In this document: positions 33,701 to 44,065 of the stretch, one piece after another
Numbering within the stretch: the first letter of the stretch is position 1
Layout of the letters: each line of letters opens with the position of its first letter
NCBI RefSeq assembly: GCF_947242115.1
Contig: NC_074719.1
Coordinates: 44,778,384-44,842,383 of the forward strand
Reading direction: 5' to 3'
DNA: 64,000 bases
DNA from: Biomphalaria glabrata
Taxonomy: Eukaryota; Mollusca; Gastropoda; Planorbidae
The notes under the pieces: model-generated
Told to the model about the DNA's origin: nothing
Seen by the model: the letters and a program-made list of their open reading frames with translations, nothing else
Databases searched by the model: none
Position numbers and translations under genes: made by a program

Positions 33701-35216
33701 TAATCAATATGACAGTAATTAAGGGATGATATCTACAAGCTATGATGAGATTCTAGTCTAATTAGAAAATAAAACTTACAGTAAGTTCTGGAATATAAAC
33801 TGTAATGCAATAGAGTCTTGGAGATTCTGGATGCGTCCCTGTGCACTTGTTTGATCTCTATACCTGATCTCAGTCGAATGTAAAATAGCTTGTATTATTT
33901 TAAGTTGTGCGGGTGAAAGAACCGCTAATTACTGCCTTTTATCTAAAAAATGGCAGGGTTTAGCTCCCTTTCTGCTAAAAAAAAACAAAATTAAGTGGTA
34001 CTAACTGATTAACTAATTGGTTAATTTTTGGATTGATTCGTGTATTATCATCGACTAGGAATAATTATGCAAAATTTCAACTTGATCTGAGAATGAGAAG
34101 TGAAAGAGACAAAATTGTCAAAACGTAATAAGGGGATTAAATGCATATATACATGCACATCTCTCACTAAGTATCAGTAATTACCCTTTTTTTTATATCA
34201 AATAAAATGATTTATCACCAATACTTGATTGACTAATTGGTTATTGGCGCATTTAGATATAAGCGTGACGGACAGACAAACAGGAAAACGACATAGTTTT
34301 TAGAGTTTGTAAAACAAAAAAAATGAACCACTAGAATCTAGCAACTAATAACAGAACATACCTTGATCAAACTGTTTTATTAGACGGTCCAAATTGTCCA
34401 CAACAGCATTTATGCTGTCACTGCTCTGTATTTCAGAATCTAATATCTGTGAATATAAGCGATTGTCAGCTTTGTGGCCAAGGTGAGCGTGAGGCAAAAT
34501 CAATGTTCAGATTTGTGTCATTTAATTTTGCAGATAGCTAGACTTTGAGTTTAAAATGCTATAGGTTATAGAAGTGGACTCTCATAAACTTCTAATGCAA
34601 AAAAAAATAATAATAAACACGATGAATAGTTTGTACCATGTGCCAGTAGATATTGACACTTACTCACTCTTATCGATGGTTAGCATCAAGCTCACGTGAA
34701 TACTTGACCACGAGGCAGAGACACTTGCATAATATTCTAGCTACTCGCACTTGCAATGGGCCCTTTCATTGAGGACAGTGCACTCAACAAACAACTTCAC
34801 GTGCATGGAAAATGAGACTGTGCTTATCTTCGACCTCGAAAGAGGAACTGAATTCCATGCCCATGTGATACAAAGTACCAACAATGTCATTATATACCTT
34901 GATAAGACATTCAATGATTATCAACGATCGAGACGTTACTTATCTTCGACTATGAAAGAGGAACTGAATTCCACGCCCATGTGATACAAAGTACCAGCAA
35001 TGTCATTCCCTTGATTAGACATTAATTGATTATCAACGATCGGGACGTTACTTATCTTTGACAATGAAAGAGGAACTGAATTCCTTGCCCATGTGATACA
35101 AAGTACCAGGAATGTCATTCCCTTCTTAGACATTCATTGATTATCACCGAATGAGACGTTACCTTACCAGAACCAGTTTGTAATAGTATCCACCATAGAA
35201 AAAAAACAAAAACCAT
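30708..35216 (-). CDS. Unrecognised small secreted protein, five exons (paralogue 2)
   Basis: Not recognised; paralogue of the gene at 18245-10348. Proposed exons: 35216-35168, 34439-34362, 33863-33780, 32974-32942 and 30976-30708 (stop). All introns are GT-AG and phase 1 (GTAAGG, GTATGT, GTAAGT, GTAAGT). About 170 residues. Exon 1 encodes a leader, MVFVFFLWWILLQTGS. Exon 2 reads SEIQSSDSINAVVDNLDRLI against SPDSIQQNDVNDIADKVHRL. Exon 3 is 84 nt and exon 4 is 33 nt, exactly as in paralogue 1, and with the same phases. The last exon (ISDLKSCVLPFHYRGDF ... LPKLSNKLVHNFNLIIV ... FRVENYLV) aligns loosely with paralogue 1 exons 5 to 7. It lacks the Ala/Gly/Leu-rich tail. Exon 2 has an alternative acceptor 7 bases upstream that would not fit the phase. 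Exons 2-4 are firm; exon 1 and the last exon are less so. Confidence 0.68.
31420..31640 (+). repeat. AAGGGGACTAA dispersed repeat copy
   Basis: AAGGGGACTAATTCAGCTTA, then AATAAATTACCAATTGTTAA, CAGCTTGATCCGAAATAAG and the closing CATACAAACAGAGTTGATAT. It leads directly into the 42-bp array. Confidence 0.75.
31637..32690. repeat. 42-bp minisatellite, about 25 units
   Basis: GTTGACCATACAGACAGAGT + TGATATAAGCTTTGTACAAA + AT. As 42 is divisible by three, a 311-residue - strand frame stays open with a 14-residue period; this is an artefact. It lies in intron 4 of paralogue 2. Confidence 0.97.
33010..33255. repeat. Dispersed repeat shared with 49195-49445
   Basis: TTTGAAATTGCCAACTAAAT, an ACAA-TTT block, CATCTATGAGAATCTCCA and the TAGTTTTACGCCAT-like block are shared in order with the second copy. 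Type unknown. Confidence 0.5.
33300..33380 (-). mobile_element. SINE-D tail fragment
   Basis: TTTCGGGTGTTCCTTCAGAG and TTATTGCGTCCTGTTCCAAA match the SINE-D 3' half. A (TG)n run follows at 33382-33403. Confidence 0.5.
33890..34310 (+). repeat. AAGGGGACTAA dispersed repeat, two units
   Basis: Two units, each with TTGATTGACTAATTGGTTA- or TTAACTAATTGGTTAATTTT-like and TCAACTTGATCTGAGAATGA-like blocks. The second ends with a GACGGACAGACAAACAGG motif. Confidence 0.7.
34808..35162. repeat. Tandem repeat, three ~112-119-bp units
   Basis: CTTATCTTCGACTATGAAAG, AGGAACTGAATTCC, GCCCATGTGATACAAAGTAC and GATTATCAACGATCGAGACG recur three times. It ends at the exon 1 donor of paralogue 2. Confidence 0.95.
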
Positions 35217-35486
35217 TTTAGTGAGTTCTGACACAATGTGTTCGGGTCTATCCAATCAATCACTATTGAATAAGACATGGGGATGTACAAAAAGGTCTCA
35301 ACCCTTTAAAGTATTTTAATTAGTAGTACATAAGCTTTTGGGATAGCTAAGCTGATATAATTAACAATCATTGATTAATTAGTGTACACTATTCCTGCAA
35401 GAGTTCTCAAACAGATTCATCACCATAAAGTCTCTGCATGTGAAGCCATTATGCATTTGTTTTTCATTGAAATGAGTTTTGGCTTT

Positions 35487-35738
35487 AGTTTCCACTATTG
35501 GGCAGATGATGTAAAAGTCATCTGTTTCTGTGGCCCACGGTTAACGAGGATGTCATGTGTGCGGCACAACGACCAACTGCCTTAACTTTCCCGAACTATT
35601 GTCAGGTACCCATTAGAGATGGGTGGACTCAGAGGAACTCAAAGATCCTGAAATAAAAAAAAAACAGTCTTCATTAGGATTCAAACCCGGGACCCCCGGT
35701 TTGGAAGCCAAACGCTTTACCACTCAGCCACCGCATAA
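35487..35738 (-). mobile_element. SINE-A copy, reverse
   Basis: GGGCAGATGATGTAAAAGTC, GCACAACGACCAACTGCC, GGTACCCATTAGAGATGGGT and CGCTTTACCACTCAGCCACC, that is, tail to head. Confidence 0.9.
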
Positions 35739-35839
35739 ATCATCACTGAAATTAAAAGCTTCCTTCGGCTCCATTTAGAATGTCTTCAATTCCACAGAAA
35801 ACTTGAATCCAGAATGAATGTACATGATTAGTTGTGACT

Positions 35840-36680
35840 TCATGCATAAGCTTTGAGTACATGATGTGTTGTGACTTGATGCATAGGCCTTGAGTACATA
35901 TTGTGTTGTGACTTGATGAATCAGCCTTGAGTGCATGATGTGTTGTGACTTGATGAATAAGCTTTTAGTGCATGATGTGTTGTGACTTGATGAATAAGCT
36001 TTGAGTGCATGATGTGTTGTGACTTGATGAATAAGCTTTGAGTGCACGATGTGTTGTGACTTGATGAATAAGCTTTGAGTGCATGATATGTTGTGACTTG
36101 ATGAATAAGTTTTGAGTGAATGATGTGTTGTGACTTGATGAATAAGCTTTGAGTGCATGATGTGTTGTGACTTGATGAATAAGCTTTGAGTGCATGATGT
36201 GTTGTGACTTGATGAATAAGCTTTGAGTGCATGATGTGTTGTGACTTGATGAATAAGCTTTGAGGGAATGATGTGTTGTGACTTGATGAATAAGCTTTGA
36301 GTGCATGATGTGTTGTGACTTAATGAATAAGCCTTGAGTGCTTGATGTGTTGTGACTTGATGAATAAGCCTTGAGTGCATGATGTGTTGTAACTTAATGA
36401 ATAAGCCTTGAGTGCTTGATGTGTTGTGACTTGATGAATAAGCTTTGAGTGCATGATGTGTTGTGACTTGATGAATAAACTTTGAGTGCATGATGTGTTG
36501 TGACTTGATGAATAAGCTTTGAGTGCATGATGTGTTATGACTTGATGAATAAGCTTTGAGTGCATGATGTGTTGTGACTTGATGAATAAGCTTTGAGGGA
36601 ATGATGTGTTGTGACTTGATGAATAAGCTTTGAGTGCATGATGTGTTGTGACTTGATGAATAAGCTTTGAGTGCTTAATG
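35840..36680. repeat. 37-bp minisatellite, about 22 units
   Basis: GTGCATGATGTGTTGTGACT + TGATGAATAAGCTTTGA. The 113-238-residue - strand frames rich in HSKLIHQVTTH are artefacts. Confidence 0.97.
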
Positions 36681-36685
36681 AGTTG

Positions 36686-36740
36686 GGTGAACTCAGTCAT
36701 CACAGGGATTTGAATTCATGACCACTCAGCCACCGAGCTC
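36686..36740 (-). mobile_element. SINE-A head fragment
   Basis: TGGGTGAACTCAGTCATCAC and GACCACTCAGCCACCGAGC are the reversed SINE-A head. Confidence 0.55.
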
Positions 36741-36769
36741 ACGTTATAAGTAATATGAAAAATCCATCT

Positions 36770-37165
36770 GACTTGTTTATGTCGATGATAGGCTAGCTTA
36801 GATGTCTCTAAACTTTTGTTTATGTCGCTGATAGGCTAGCTTAGATGTCTCTAAACTTTTGTTTATGTCGATGATAGGCTAGCTTAGATGTCTCTAAACT
36901 TTTGTTTATGTCGCTGATAGGCTAGCTTAAATGTCTCTAAACTTTTGTTTATGTCGATGATAGACTAGCTTAGATGTCTGCAAACTTTTGTTTATGTCGC
37001 TTATAGACTAGCTTAGATGTCTCTTAACTTTTGTTTCTGTCACTGATAGACTAGCTTAGATGTCTCCAAACTTTTGTTTATGTCGCTGATAGACTAGCTT
37101 AGATGTCTGCAAACTTTTGTTTAGCCTATGTCACTGATAGACTAACTTAGATGTCTCCAAACTTA
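36770..37165. repeat. 43-bp minisatellite, nine units
   Basis: TCTCTAAACTTTTGTTTATG + TCGATGATAGGCTAGCTTAG + ATG. Confidence 0.95.
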
Positions 37166-37169
37166 GCTT

Positions 37170-38330
37170 TGGTTCAATATGGGCGTCAGAAAACAAATCT
37201 AAAAAAAATGTTTAAAAAAAAATAAATGAAGAAATATGCTTTTTTTTTTTAAAGCATCACTGGATTCAGAAAGCTTGATGTCTAAGGCCGCTTTATAGCC
37301 TACACCAAAATATCCTTTTTCTATTCTCCGTAGCATGTTCAATTTCATTTGGCTGTCAAGATCGATGGACTGCAATCACTTATTCCCTAGAGTAGCCTGG
37401 GTGCTACCATTAAAAAAAAGTTTTTGAAATGTTCCTAATAAAAAGCCTTTCATAAATAACCTGCAGCTCATATTTTATTTCAGACACCTTATTGCATCAC
37501 CAGAGTTCCGGAGAGCCTTAACACTGCAAGGCACCGGGGGTTGAAATCAGAGTACCCCTTTCCATCTGCCTGAAGCTCCCAATTTTTTTTTGAAGCAATT
37601 TAAAATTGACATCTACAGTTTATATTGCTTTCCATTTAAATAACGTAAGTTATCATGAGTGAATATCATATTAGCACGATGGACTGACGGTAATAAAAAA
37701 ACTCTATTTATCGCGGGCCCCTTTATAGTATTAGGCGAGTGGCCAGGGATGGTTACCCCACTCGTCACCCCATAAGGCCACTTTTTCTATGACAACACAA
37801 GCTTCAAGTAATACAGCTTGCACACAGTATATAAATCTAGATCTAGCTAGATGTAGGCATAGATATGTAATATATAGTCTATGGATGTAGGTCTGTGAGT
37901 ATCACCTACCTAAATATATTCTCGAAATTTACTTTCGTAACTTCAATTTGGAGAAAAGTACTAATAGTTGCAACAACATAGACACTAGTCACCCTAGTGG
38001 TCACTAGTGACTAGCGTAACTCTAGTAACTCTACTCCAGATCTTCTAGTCGATCCTTTCAACTTGTTATAAAATAAGATAAAGATGTAGATCTCTAGAAG
38101 GTAAAATAATCTAAATCTTCTTTTTAGAAGTAACGTCTGTAAATCATAATGTCTTAATAAGTCGGCGTAAGCTAATCGTGAGTAATCCCCCTCGTCTGTC
38201 ACACTCGGAGTCACACTACTCCAACTCACAGTCACAGTCAGTGTCACTCTTTTACTTTTGTCTTTCTAAGCAGAATTTCTTTTCTATCTTTCAACTTTCA
38301 TTGACTTTCAACCTGGGCTAAGTCAAAATT
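37170..38330. other. No gene seen
   Basis: Unique-looking AT-rich sequence. The GAAGTAACGTCTGTA block at 38128-38142 is shared with 13940, 19440, 33663 and 60461 (inverted). No coding support. Confidence 0.4.
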
Positions 38331-38560
38331 TTAGATCTAGATCTAGAGTCATGAGTAAATGACTACTCTAGACTCTAGATCTTATCATCTAGGACAGGAC
38401 ATTCTAGGATAGGTCTACCTACTGGTCTAGTCTAGACTCTAGTCTTAGACTCTACGACTAAACTACTAGATCTAGTACTACTAGACTAGACTGTATGTTG
38501 ATTCATGTAAATATTGTAAATGTAGATCTAGAACCTAGATCTATTATTTAGAATCTATAA
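38330..38560. repeat. CTAG-rich low-complexity segment
   Basis: CTAG and AGATCTAGATCT palindromes recur every few bases. A similar, weaker segment is at 41980-42200. Confidence 0.6.
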
Positions 38561-38639
38561 TAAATGTCTGATACTATAATAATTTTAATATTATAATAAT
38601 TATAAATATGATTATGAGTAGTTTAGTCTTAGAAGACTA

Positions 38640-38768
38640 TGTGAACTATGTGTTTTGTGTGTGAATGTTGTTAGAATTTTTTATCTATTGTTATTGTACA
38701 GTAGGTTGTCGACTGTAGTCAAACTGAATTTCCATTTGATTGGATCAATAAAAATGATCTTATCTTAG
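38640..38768 (+). repeat. LINE-type 3' end (family H)
   Basis: Homologous to 4085-4235; ends TTGGATCAATAAAAATGATC + TTATCTTA. Confidence 0.65.
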
Positions 38769-38969
38769 CAGTGGCCTAGCTAGAATATTTGATGCCTGAT
38801 GCGGCAGGCTTTCGTGATGCCCCCCCCCCCCCCAAAAAAAAAAATGAAACAGTAAAACGTTCTTTTTTTTCTCCATAAGAAATGTGTATTTAATGTTCAA
38901 GTATTGCTAATTTGGAAAAAAATCACTTTTACAAAAAGGTACTACAGATAAATCTTGGTGCTTTCTTAC

Positions 38970-40780
38970 TAACTTCTTCTTCTTCTTTATCGTTCTCATT
39001 GTTATGTTGGAGTGTTCATATGACTAGACCAATACATGAGATGAACTGCGCATTGGTTTCCAAATCAGGGAGCTCTCCATATAGTTTTCTTTCTATTGGG
39101 GTGATTTGGGGCCAATGTCTTATACGGGCCTCTTTGTAGAGAGAGCAGTTTTGGAGGACGTGGTCTGCATTTTCTGGTGATACTCCACATGGGCAGATTT
39201 CACTGGTTCCAATTTTGAGCTTCCGGAACATGTGTTGTCGCATTCTGTTGTGTCCGGTCCTGAGTTGAAAGATTAGACGTTGGTCTTGTCGGGATAGCTT
39301 ATAGTAAGCGTCATCTTTCTTGTGATTTGGATGGGAGCTCGTCCATTTCTCATTTATTTTATCTACAATTAATTTCTTCATTTCTTCTGGATAGAGTGCA
39401 GAGTTTACTTGTGAGTTTGTTCTCCCACTCTTGGCGAGTGTGTCAGCCTTCTCATTTCCTGCTAGTTGTATGTGAGCTGGTATCCATTGAATAACAGTTT
39501 TTTTGCTGTTATTGTTGAGCTTTGTAAGTGCTGCTCTGAGGTTTTTAATATAAGGGGAATCAGAGTTTTGCAAGCTTTGGAGGGTTGTTTTCGCGTCTGT
39601 TAGAAAGACAATCTGACTGTGAGGGGAACTTGGATGATTTGCTAGCATGGTAGCAGCTAGTGCTAGTGCTTCCCTTTCTGCTCTGTGACTGTCAGAGAGC
39701 TCTCCAGTTGCAATGGATTTTTCTAGTTTTCCTCCATCTGGCCATTCGATAAGTATTCCAGCTCCTCCTTTTGTGGTGGCTTTATGGGATGAGCCATCCG
39801 TGTAAACTCTGATCCATTGATTGCTAGGGTAATTTGTATGTAGAAAACAGTTCACTATTTCCTTGAGCTCTGTTGTTCTGTAATCAGATTTTCTTTTTAT
39901 GTTTTCAATATGGTCCCTTATAGTAGGAAGAGGGCTTTCGTCCCAGGGTGGAGATTCATTATAGTGTATCGAGGATTCCAGAGTAATTTTTTCAAGTTGG
40001 TGTTTCTTTTTTAGGTTTAGAGATTCCTGTATGAAATTGGTCCTTTTGAGACAGTTTTTTGTGCCAGTTTTGTGGATTTTTGTTTTGAGTGGGTGCCTCT
40101 CCAAGGTTTCCAATTTAGTGAATTGGGAAAGGATTTTTATTTCTCTTCTTTCATCCAGAGAGATCAGGGCAGCGGTTTCCTCCATAGCTCTTATGGGTGT
40201 TGTTTTGATTGCTCCTGTCATTATCCTTAGACCAATATTTTGAACCTTGTCTATTTTTCTTAGGTTGGTTTGGGCTGCTGAGCCCCATGCTGTGGCACCA
40301 TATTCTAGTACAGGTCTAACATAACTGGTATAGGTCTTTTTCAGGATGTTGTGATTAGCTCCCCAATCTGAGCCATCTAATTTTTTCAAGAGGGATAGTC
40401 TCTGGATGCCTTTACTCTGTGTTTTATCTATTTGGCTTTTCCAGGTTAGTCTCGGGTCATAGGTGACTCCAAGATAAGTAGGGCTGTCATTTTTTTCTAA
40501 AGCTTCCTTATCTAATGTTAATTTTATTGTTTGTTGTTTTGTTGACAGTGAGAATATGGTATATGTTGTCTTTTTTGTGTTAATGGACATGCCCCAGTCT
40601 TTGGACCAATTATTGAGTTTATCAAGAGCATCTTGTAATTGAAATTTAGATGTTCCTACATATTCTTCTGTGCTAATTAAGGCAAGGTCATCTGCATACA
40701 TGCTGCTTTTAACTTTTTTTGGTAGGTTTTTGGTAGCAATTTATTAATAATTTTATCAAAATCTTTTTTTATACCAGCAT
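38970..40780 (-). pseudogene. LINE-C: I-clade (Nimbus-like) RT end, RNase H and CCHC
   Basis: An open - strand frame (40701 to 39016, 561 residues) begins at the RT active site, SSMYADDLALIS. RT thumb-side motifs follow (SINTKKT, YLGVTYDPRLTWKSQI, YTSYVRPVLEYGATAWG). An RNase H domain then has VYTDGSSHKATTKGGAGI, HRAEREALALA, FLTDAKTTLQSL and PAHIQLAGNEKADTLAKSG. Last comes a CCHC finger, CPCGVSPENADHVLQNC. RNase H downstream of RT is typical of the I clade, to which Nimbus of Biomphalaria belongs. It is 5'-truncated: the fingers, palm start and the endonuclease/ORF1 half are missing. A (GAA)n tail is at the left edge. A close relative of its 3' end is at 14064-14313. The long open frame implies a fairly recent insertion. 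Confidence 0.92.
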
Positions 40781-40839
40781 TTGGTCAATAGACCGAATTG
40801 CCCAATAAGTGTGTCATAATTCTAGATTAACTAAAGCTT

Positions 40840-41480
40840 AGAACTATTTTGCTTGCATGTAGCCACACTTACCACAATCGTCAGAAATGTGTGACTCAAG
40901 ATGGTGATATACGAGACTGATTCATCTAGCGAATATGTTTTTATAAACCTCAAGAGCTCAACTGATCCATGTTTCATAAGTTGGAGGCTTCTGAAGAAAC
41001 TGCGACAACCATTGAAGTCTATTTCTCTCCATAGGAAATTTGTTTTTGTCAATAGTGTTCGGAACACCATCAAGATTTATTTTCATCATATTTTCGTATC
41101 ATCCAAAATCACAATAAACTCATTTTGTATTTTTGGGGACATTTACGCATTTGGTGTGGAACTAAGCTTGGTTCGAAGCACATGTTTTGTCAGGAGTGGT
41201 TCTTATTTCTTGGATAATAGTTTCACTAAATCCAAGAAATTGCTTTGATTTTTTACCCTTTTTAATGTATTTGCTATGTCCACGGACGGAGTGCCAGATT
41301 TTGCTTTGAGAGAAAATGAACGATGTCTAGGATTCTCTTTGGATAATCTCTTTGATCGTTCCCTATTCTTTAGTTAAATCTTGCGCCTTGCTGTCAATAC
41401 TGTTCCCTACAGCCAAACTACGAATTCTCTCCCAGGAAGCGATGACTGAATGTGAGCTCTACTGATCTCATACTTTTCAA
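40840..41480 (-). pseudogene. hAT-type transposase fragment (DUF4371/TTF-like N-terminal part)
   Basis: Translating - in broken frames gives HFLSKQNLALR, NFLDLVKLLSK, PLLTKHVLRTK, SPKIQNEFIVILDDT, and further left NRLQWLSQFLQKPPTYETWI. The first four resemble the DUF4371 segment of ZMYM/hAT-like proteins. Frames are interrupted several times. Confidence 0.55.
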
Positions 41481-41887
41481 TGTTCGTAGATAACCTCCAT
41501 CACTCATTAAATCTATTGTTGGATTTAAATGGAGATGTAGTACTTTATCTTGTTGAGAAGAATAAGCAGGGCAAGCAAAAAAATAATTGTACTGAAAAAT
41601 TAAGTAAGAAATGTACCAACACAACTTTGTCCCTCTTATAAATACAGAGCATTGAACAATGAAGTAATACTGTACCATGTATCTCTGAAGAAAGTGTATA
41701 AGTGTGTTGCCTTCAGAGCTTTAAACAAATGAAATTAATTTGATTCAAGATATTCTACAGCTTACTTTTAATGTAAGATAGCAAATAGGAGAAAAACAAA
41801 GCTGCAAAATAAATACATTTGTTTCTGTTTCTTCATGTGTTATACAAATGTGTAGTATTTACTGACAAAGTATAGGTTGTCCTTAGA

Positions 41888-41975
41888 TTGAGTCCCCTCA
41901 TTACTTGATGCCCTGTGTGGCCCGCACCACCCGCATATGATATGGCTAGCTAAGCCACTGCGTTTTAGAAGTTAG
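41888..41975. mobile_element. hAT MITE terminal fragment
   Basis: TGGCCCGCACCACCCGCATA followed by GCTAGCTAAGCCACTGCG. The latter is the reverse of a CAGTGGCTTAGCTAGC terminus. Confidence 0.45.
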
Positions 41976-42204
41976 ATCTAGATGACTTTAAATCTAGTGA
42001 CTTTAGATTACTTTAGTGTCTTTAGTTATAAATGTAATATAAATACGCTATGTCGCTAGCCGCTAGATTATTTCTAATTATATAGATCTAGATCTACTGA
42101 TCTAGACAGAGTAGATCTATTTATTATATATATATACTATATTATATATAGATCTATATTATTATTTATAGCTAGATCTAAACTAGATACTAACTAATCT
42201 AAGA

Positions 42205-42440
42205 GTTCTGGGGCAGACTGGGTGTCAAAATTGGCCATGACATTGCCATAACATCTGGCCCACAAATTGATTGCCAAACAACTTACATTTATTGTTATCT
42301 GCCCTAAAAATAATTAAAGTTAAATTAATGTTTTGATAAAGTGGGTTTAGATCGGCCTATTAGAATTCAACGTGTATTCTATTTTTACTACCAGATAGAC
42401 TTATTTCTAAAGAGGCTATAATACCAGAAATCTCAATTTG
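42205..42440. mobile_element. Decayed copy of the CAGGGGCGGAC hAT MITE
   Basis: GGGGCAGACTGGGTGTCAAA, ATTGGCC and GGCCCACAAATT parallel the left end of 15294-15791. Right end not found. Confidence 0.5.
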
Positions 42441-42527
42441 TACAGACAATTGTACAATCGTATCATTACTTAGTTTGAATAGAAGCTTTATTAAAATATA
42501 AGAACCCAATGATATAATTAAAAAATT

Positions 42528-42806
42528 AAAGTTCCCCTTTCAGACCTAGTGATCTATAGGGCAAATGATGATATGGTCAAGGTCATTTGTTTCTGTGGCC
42601 TATGGTTAATGAGGGTGTCATGTGGCCAGCACAATGGCCAACCGCCTTTACTTTTCCTCAACTAATGTCAGGTACCCATTAGAGCTGGGTGAACTCAGGG
42701 GCGCCCAAAGATCCCGAAATTAAAAATCTTTGTCTTCACCAGTATTCAATCTTGGGACCCCCGGTTCAGAAGCCAAGCACTTTACCATTCAGCCACATTG
42801 CCTCCA
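42528..42806 (-). mobile_element. SINE-A copy, reverse
   Basis: GTTCCCCTTTCAGACCTAGT, CAGCACAATGGCCAACCGCC, GGTACCCATTAGAGCTGGGT and TTACCATTCAGCCACATTGC. Confidence 0.9.
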
Positions 42807-42869
42807 CATAGTTAAAAGAGTGAAGCAATATGAAGGTTCTTGAAATGCATTAAGGATAAAAAGGTCCCT

Positions 42870-43030
42870 TATCAACAAACATTATCAACAGACTTAAACA
42901 TGAAAACTTGCAGCTGTTCTTGTGTCAAGATACTTTTCAGTCTATTCTTTAAACATTTCAACGTGCCAAAACATCTTTCACAAGTTACTTGAGTAATCAC
43001 TAACTCAAACGCTAAGCTGATGATTACAAA
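42870..43030 (-). pseudogene. hAT transposase C-terminal dimerisation fragment
   Basis: The - strand reads SLAFELVITQVTCERCFGTL and KCLKNRLKSILTQEQLQVF. This is the hAT dimerisation domain signature (CER.F..LK.IK..LRS.....L). It lies on the far side of the N-terminal-type fragment at 40840-41480 in the wrong order, so it is either a different copy or rearranged. Confidence 0.65.
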
Positions 43031-43289
43031 ACATGCCCCTGTCACTAAATTGTACTTCCTTAAAATTCAGTAATAACCGTTTGAACAGTTATTACAAGAC
43101 AACTCTCTTAGCTTTCACCTTCATCACTCACAAAAGTCATCATTCTGTTCATATTCTTCTCCTCCACACCTTTCTCAATCCTAACGGCGTAAAATTAGTA
43201 AAATTCGTAGCGAAAAAATCCTGGGCTCTTGCGACGAACCAACCCAATATTATAAGGCACATTAAACTGGAAACGCTATAGTTTTGTCA

Positions 43290-44009
43290 ATATTGGATCT
43301 ATACATTATAACTAGAATTTCTTTTTACTAATTTGTTAGGTCTGCGTCTTGTTATAGATTCACCCAAGTATGTTAAAAATAATGCAAAATTTATACATAA
43401 ATAATATTTGTTAAAATTGCTTATTGTAGGCCTGTATAGAGGATTGTTAATCAACAGTGGCATGGTGTTGTTACTCCATTATTAAGAAAGTATGTGCTTA
43501 GTATTACACAGTATAGTCAGTAAAGTTCTTTTATGAAAGGTTAAAGAATGCTAATGATATTTACAATACTTTTTGTCATTCAAAGTGGCCTATTTGACGA
43601 ACCCACTACGGTCATGATTTGTAAAAATTTATTTAAATAAACCCTAATGCTTTGCTTGATTTGTAAATAATTTCATCAATATGGAGATTTTGTGATGGTT
43701 TTTCATTTATTTATTAATACACTTAGATATTTTGAGTTTTTAGTCTGTGTAATTGGTTTACCATGAATAAATAATTTTTTTTTTGTTTCTCATAATAATT
43801 GGCACTTTTCTGTTCGATTCCCATTTCTGTAATTCTTCTAATTATTTTTGTAAAAAAAAACTTTACTTAAATTCAAATATTTTGCTGTGCCAAGGTATTA
43901 TTGATGTTTTATGTTTTTGGACGATACATTATGCTAATTAGCTTAAACATTTACTACTATTTAAGAATAAGGCTTCATTCTTTTAATATTAGATACTTTT
44001 TTTTTCCAG
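43290..44009. other. AT-rich upstream region of the pogo-type gene
   Basis: No coding content. A pyrimidine tract ending in CCAG at 44006-44009 looks like a 3' splice site, so the gene may have an untranslated first exon further upstream. Confidence 0.45.
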
Positions 44010-44065
44010 ATAGGATATCTTAACTACATTCAAGATTATTGTTCTAAAATAATAACTGAAAACAC

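Noticed and set aside
35775-36703. 103-238-residue frames rich in HSKLIHQVTTH
   Set aside because: 37-bp minisatellite. Three units make one 37-residue period in every frame.
43033-43281. + frame of 82 residues
   Set aside because: Next to a hAT fragment on the other strand. No recognisable domain and no start context.
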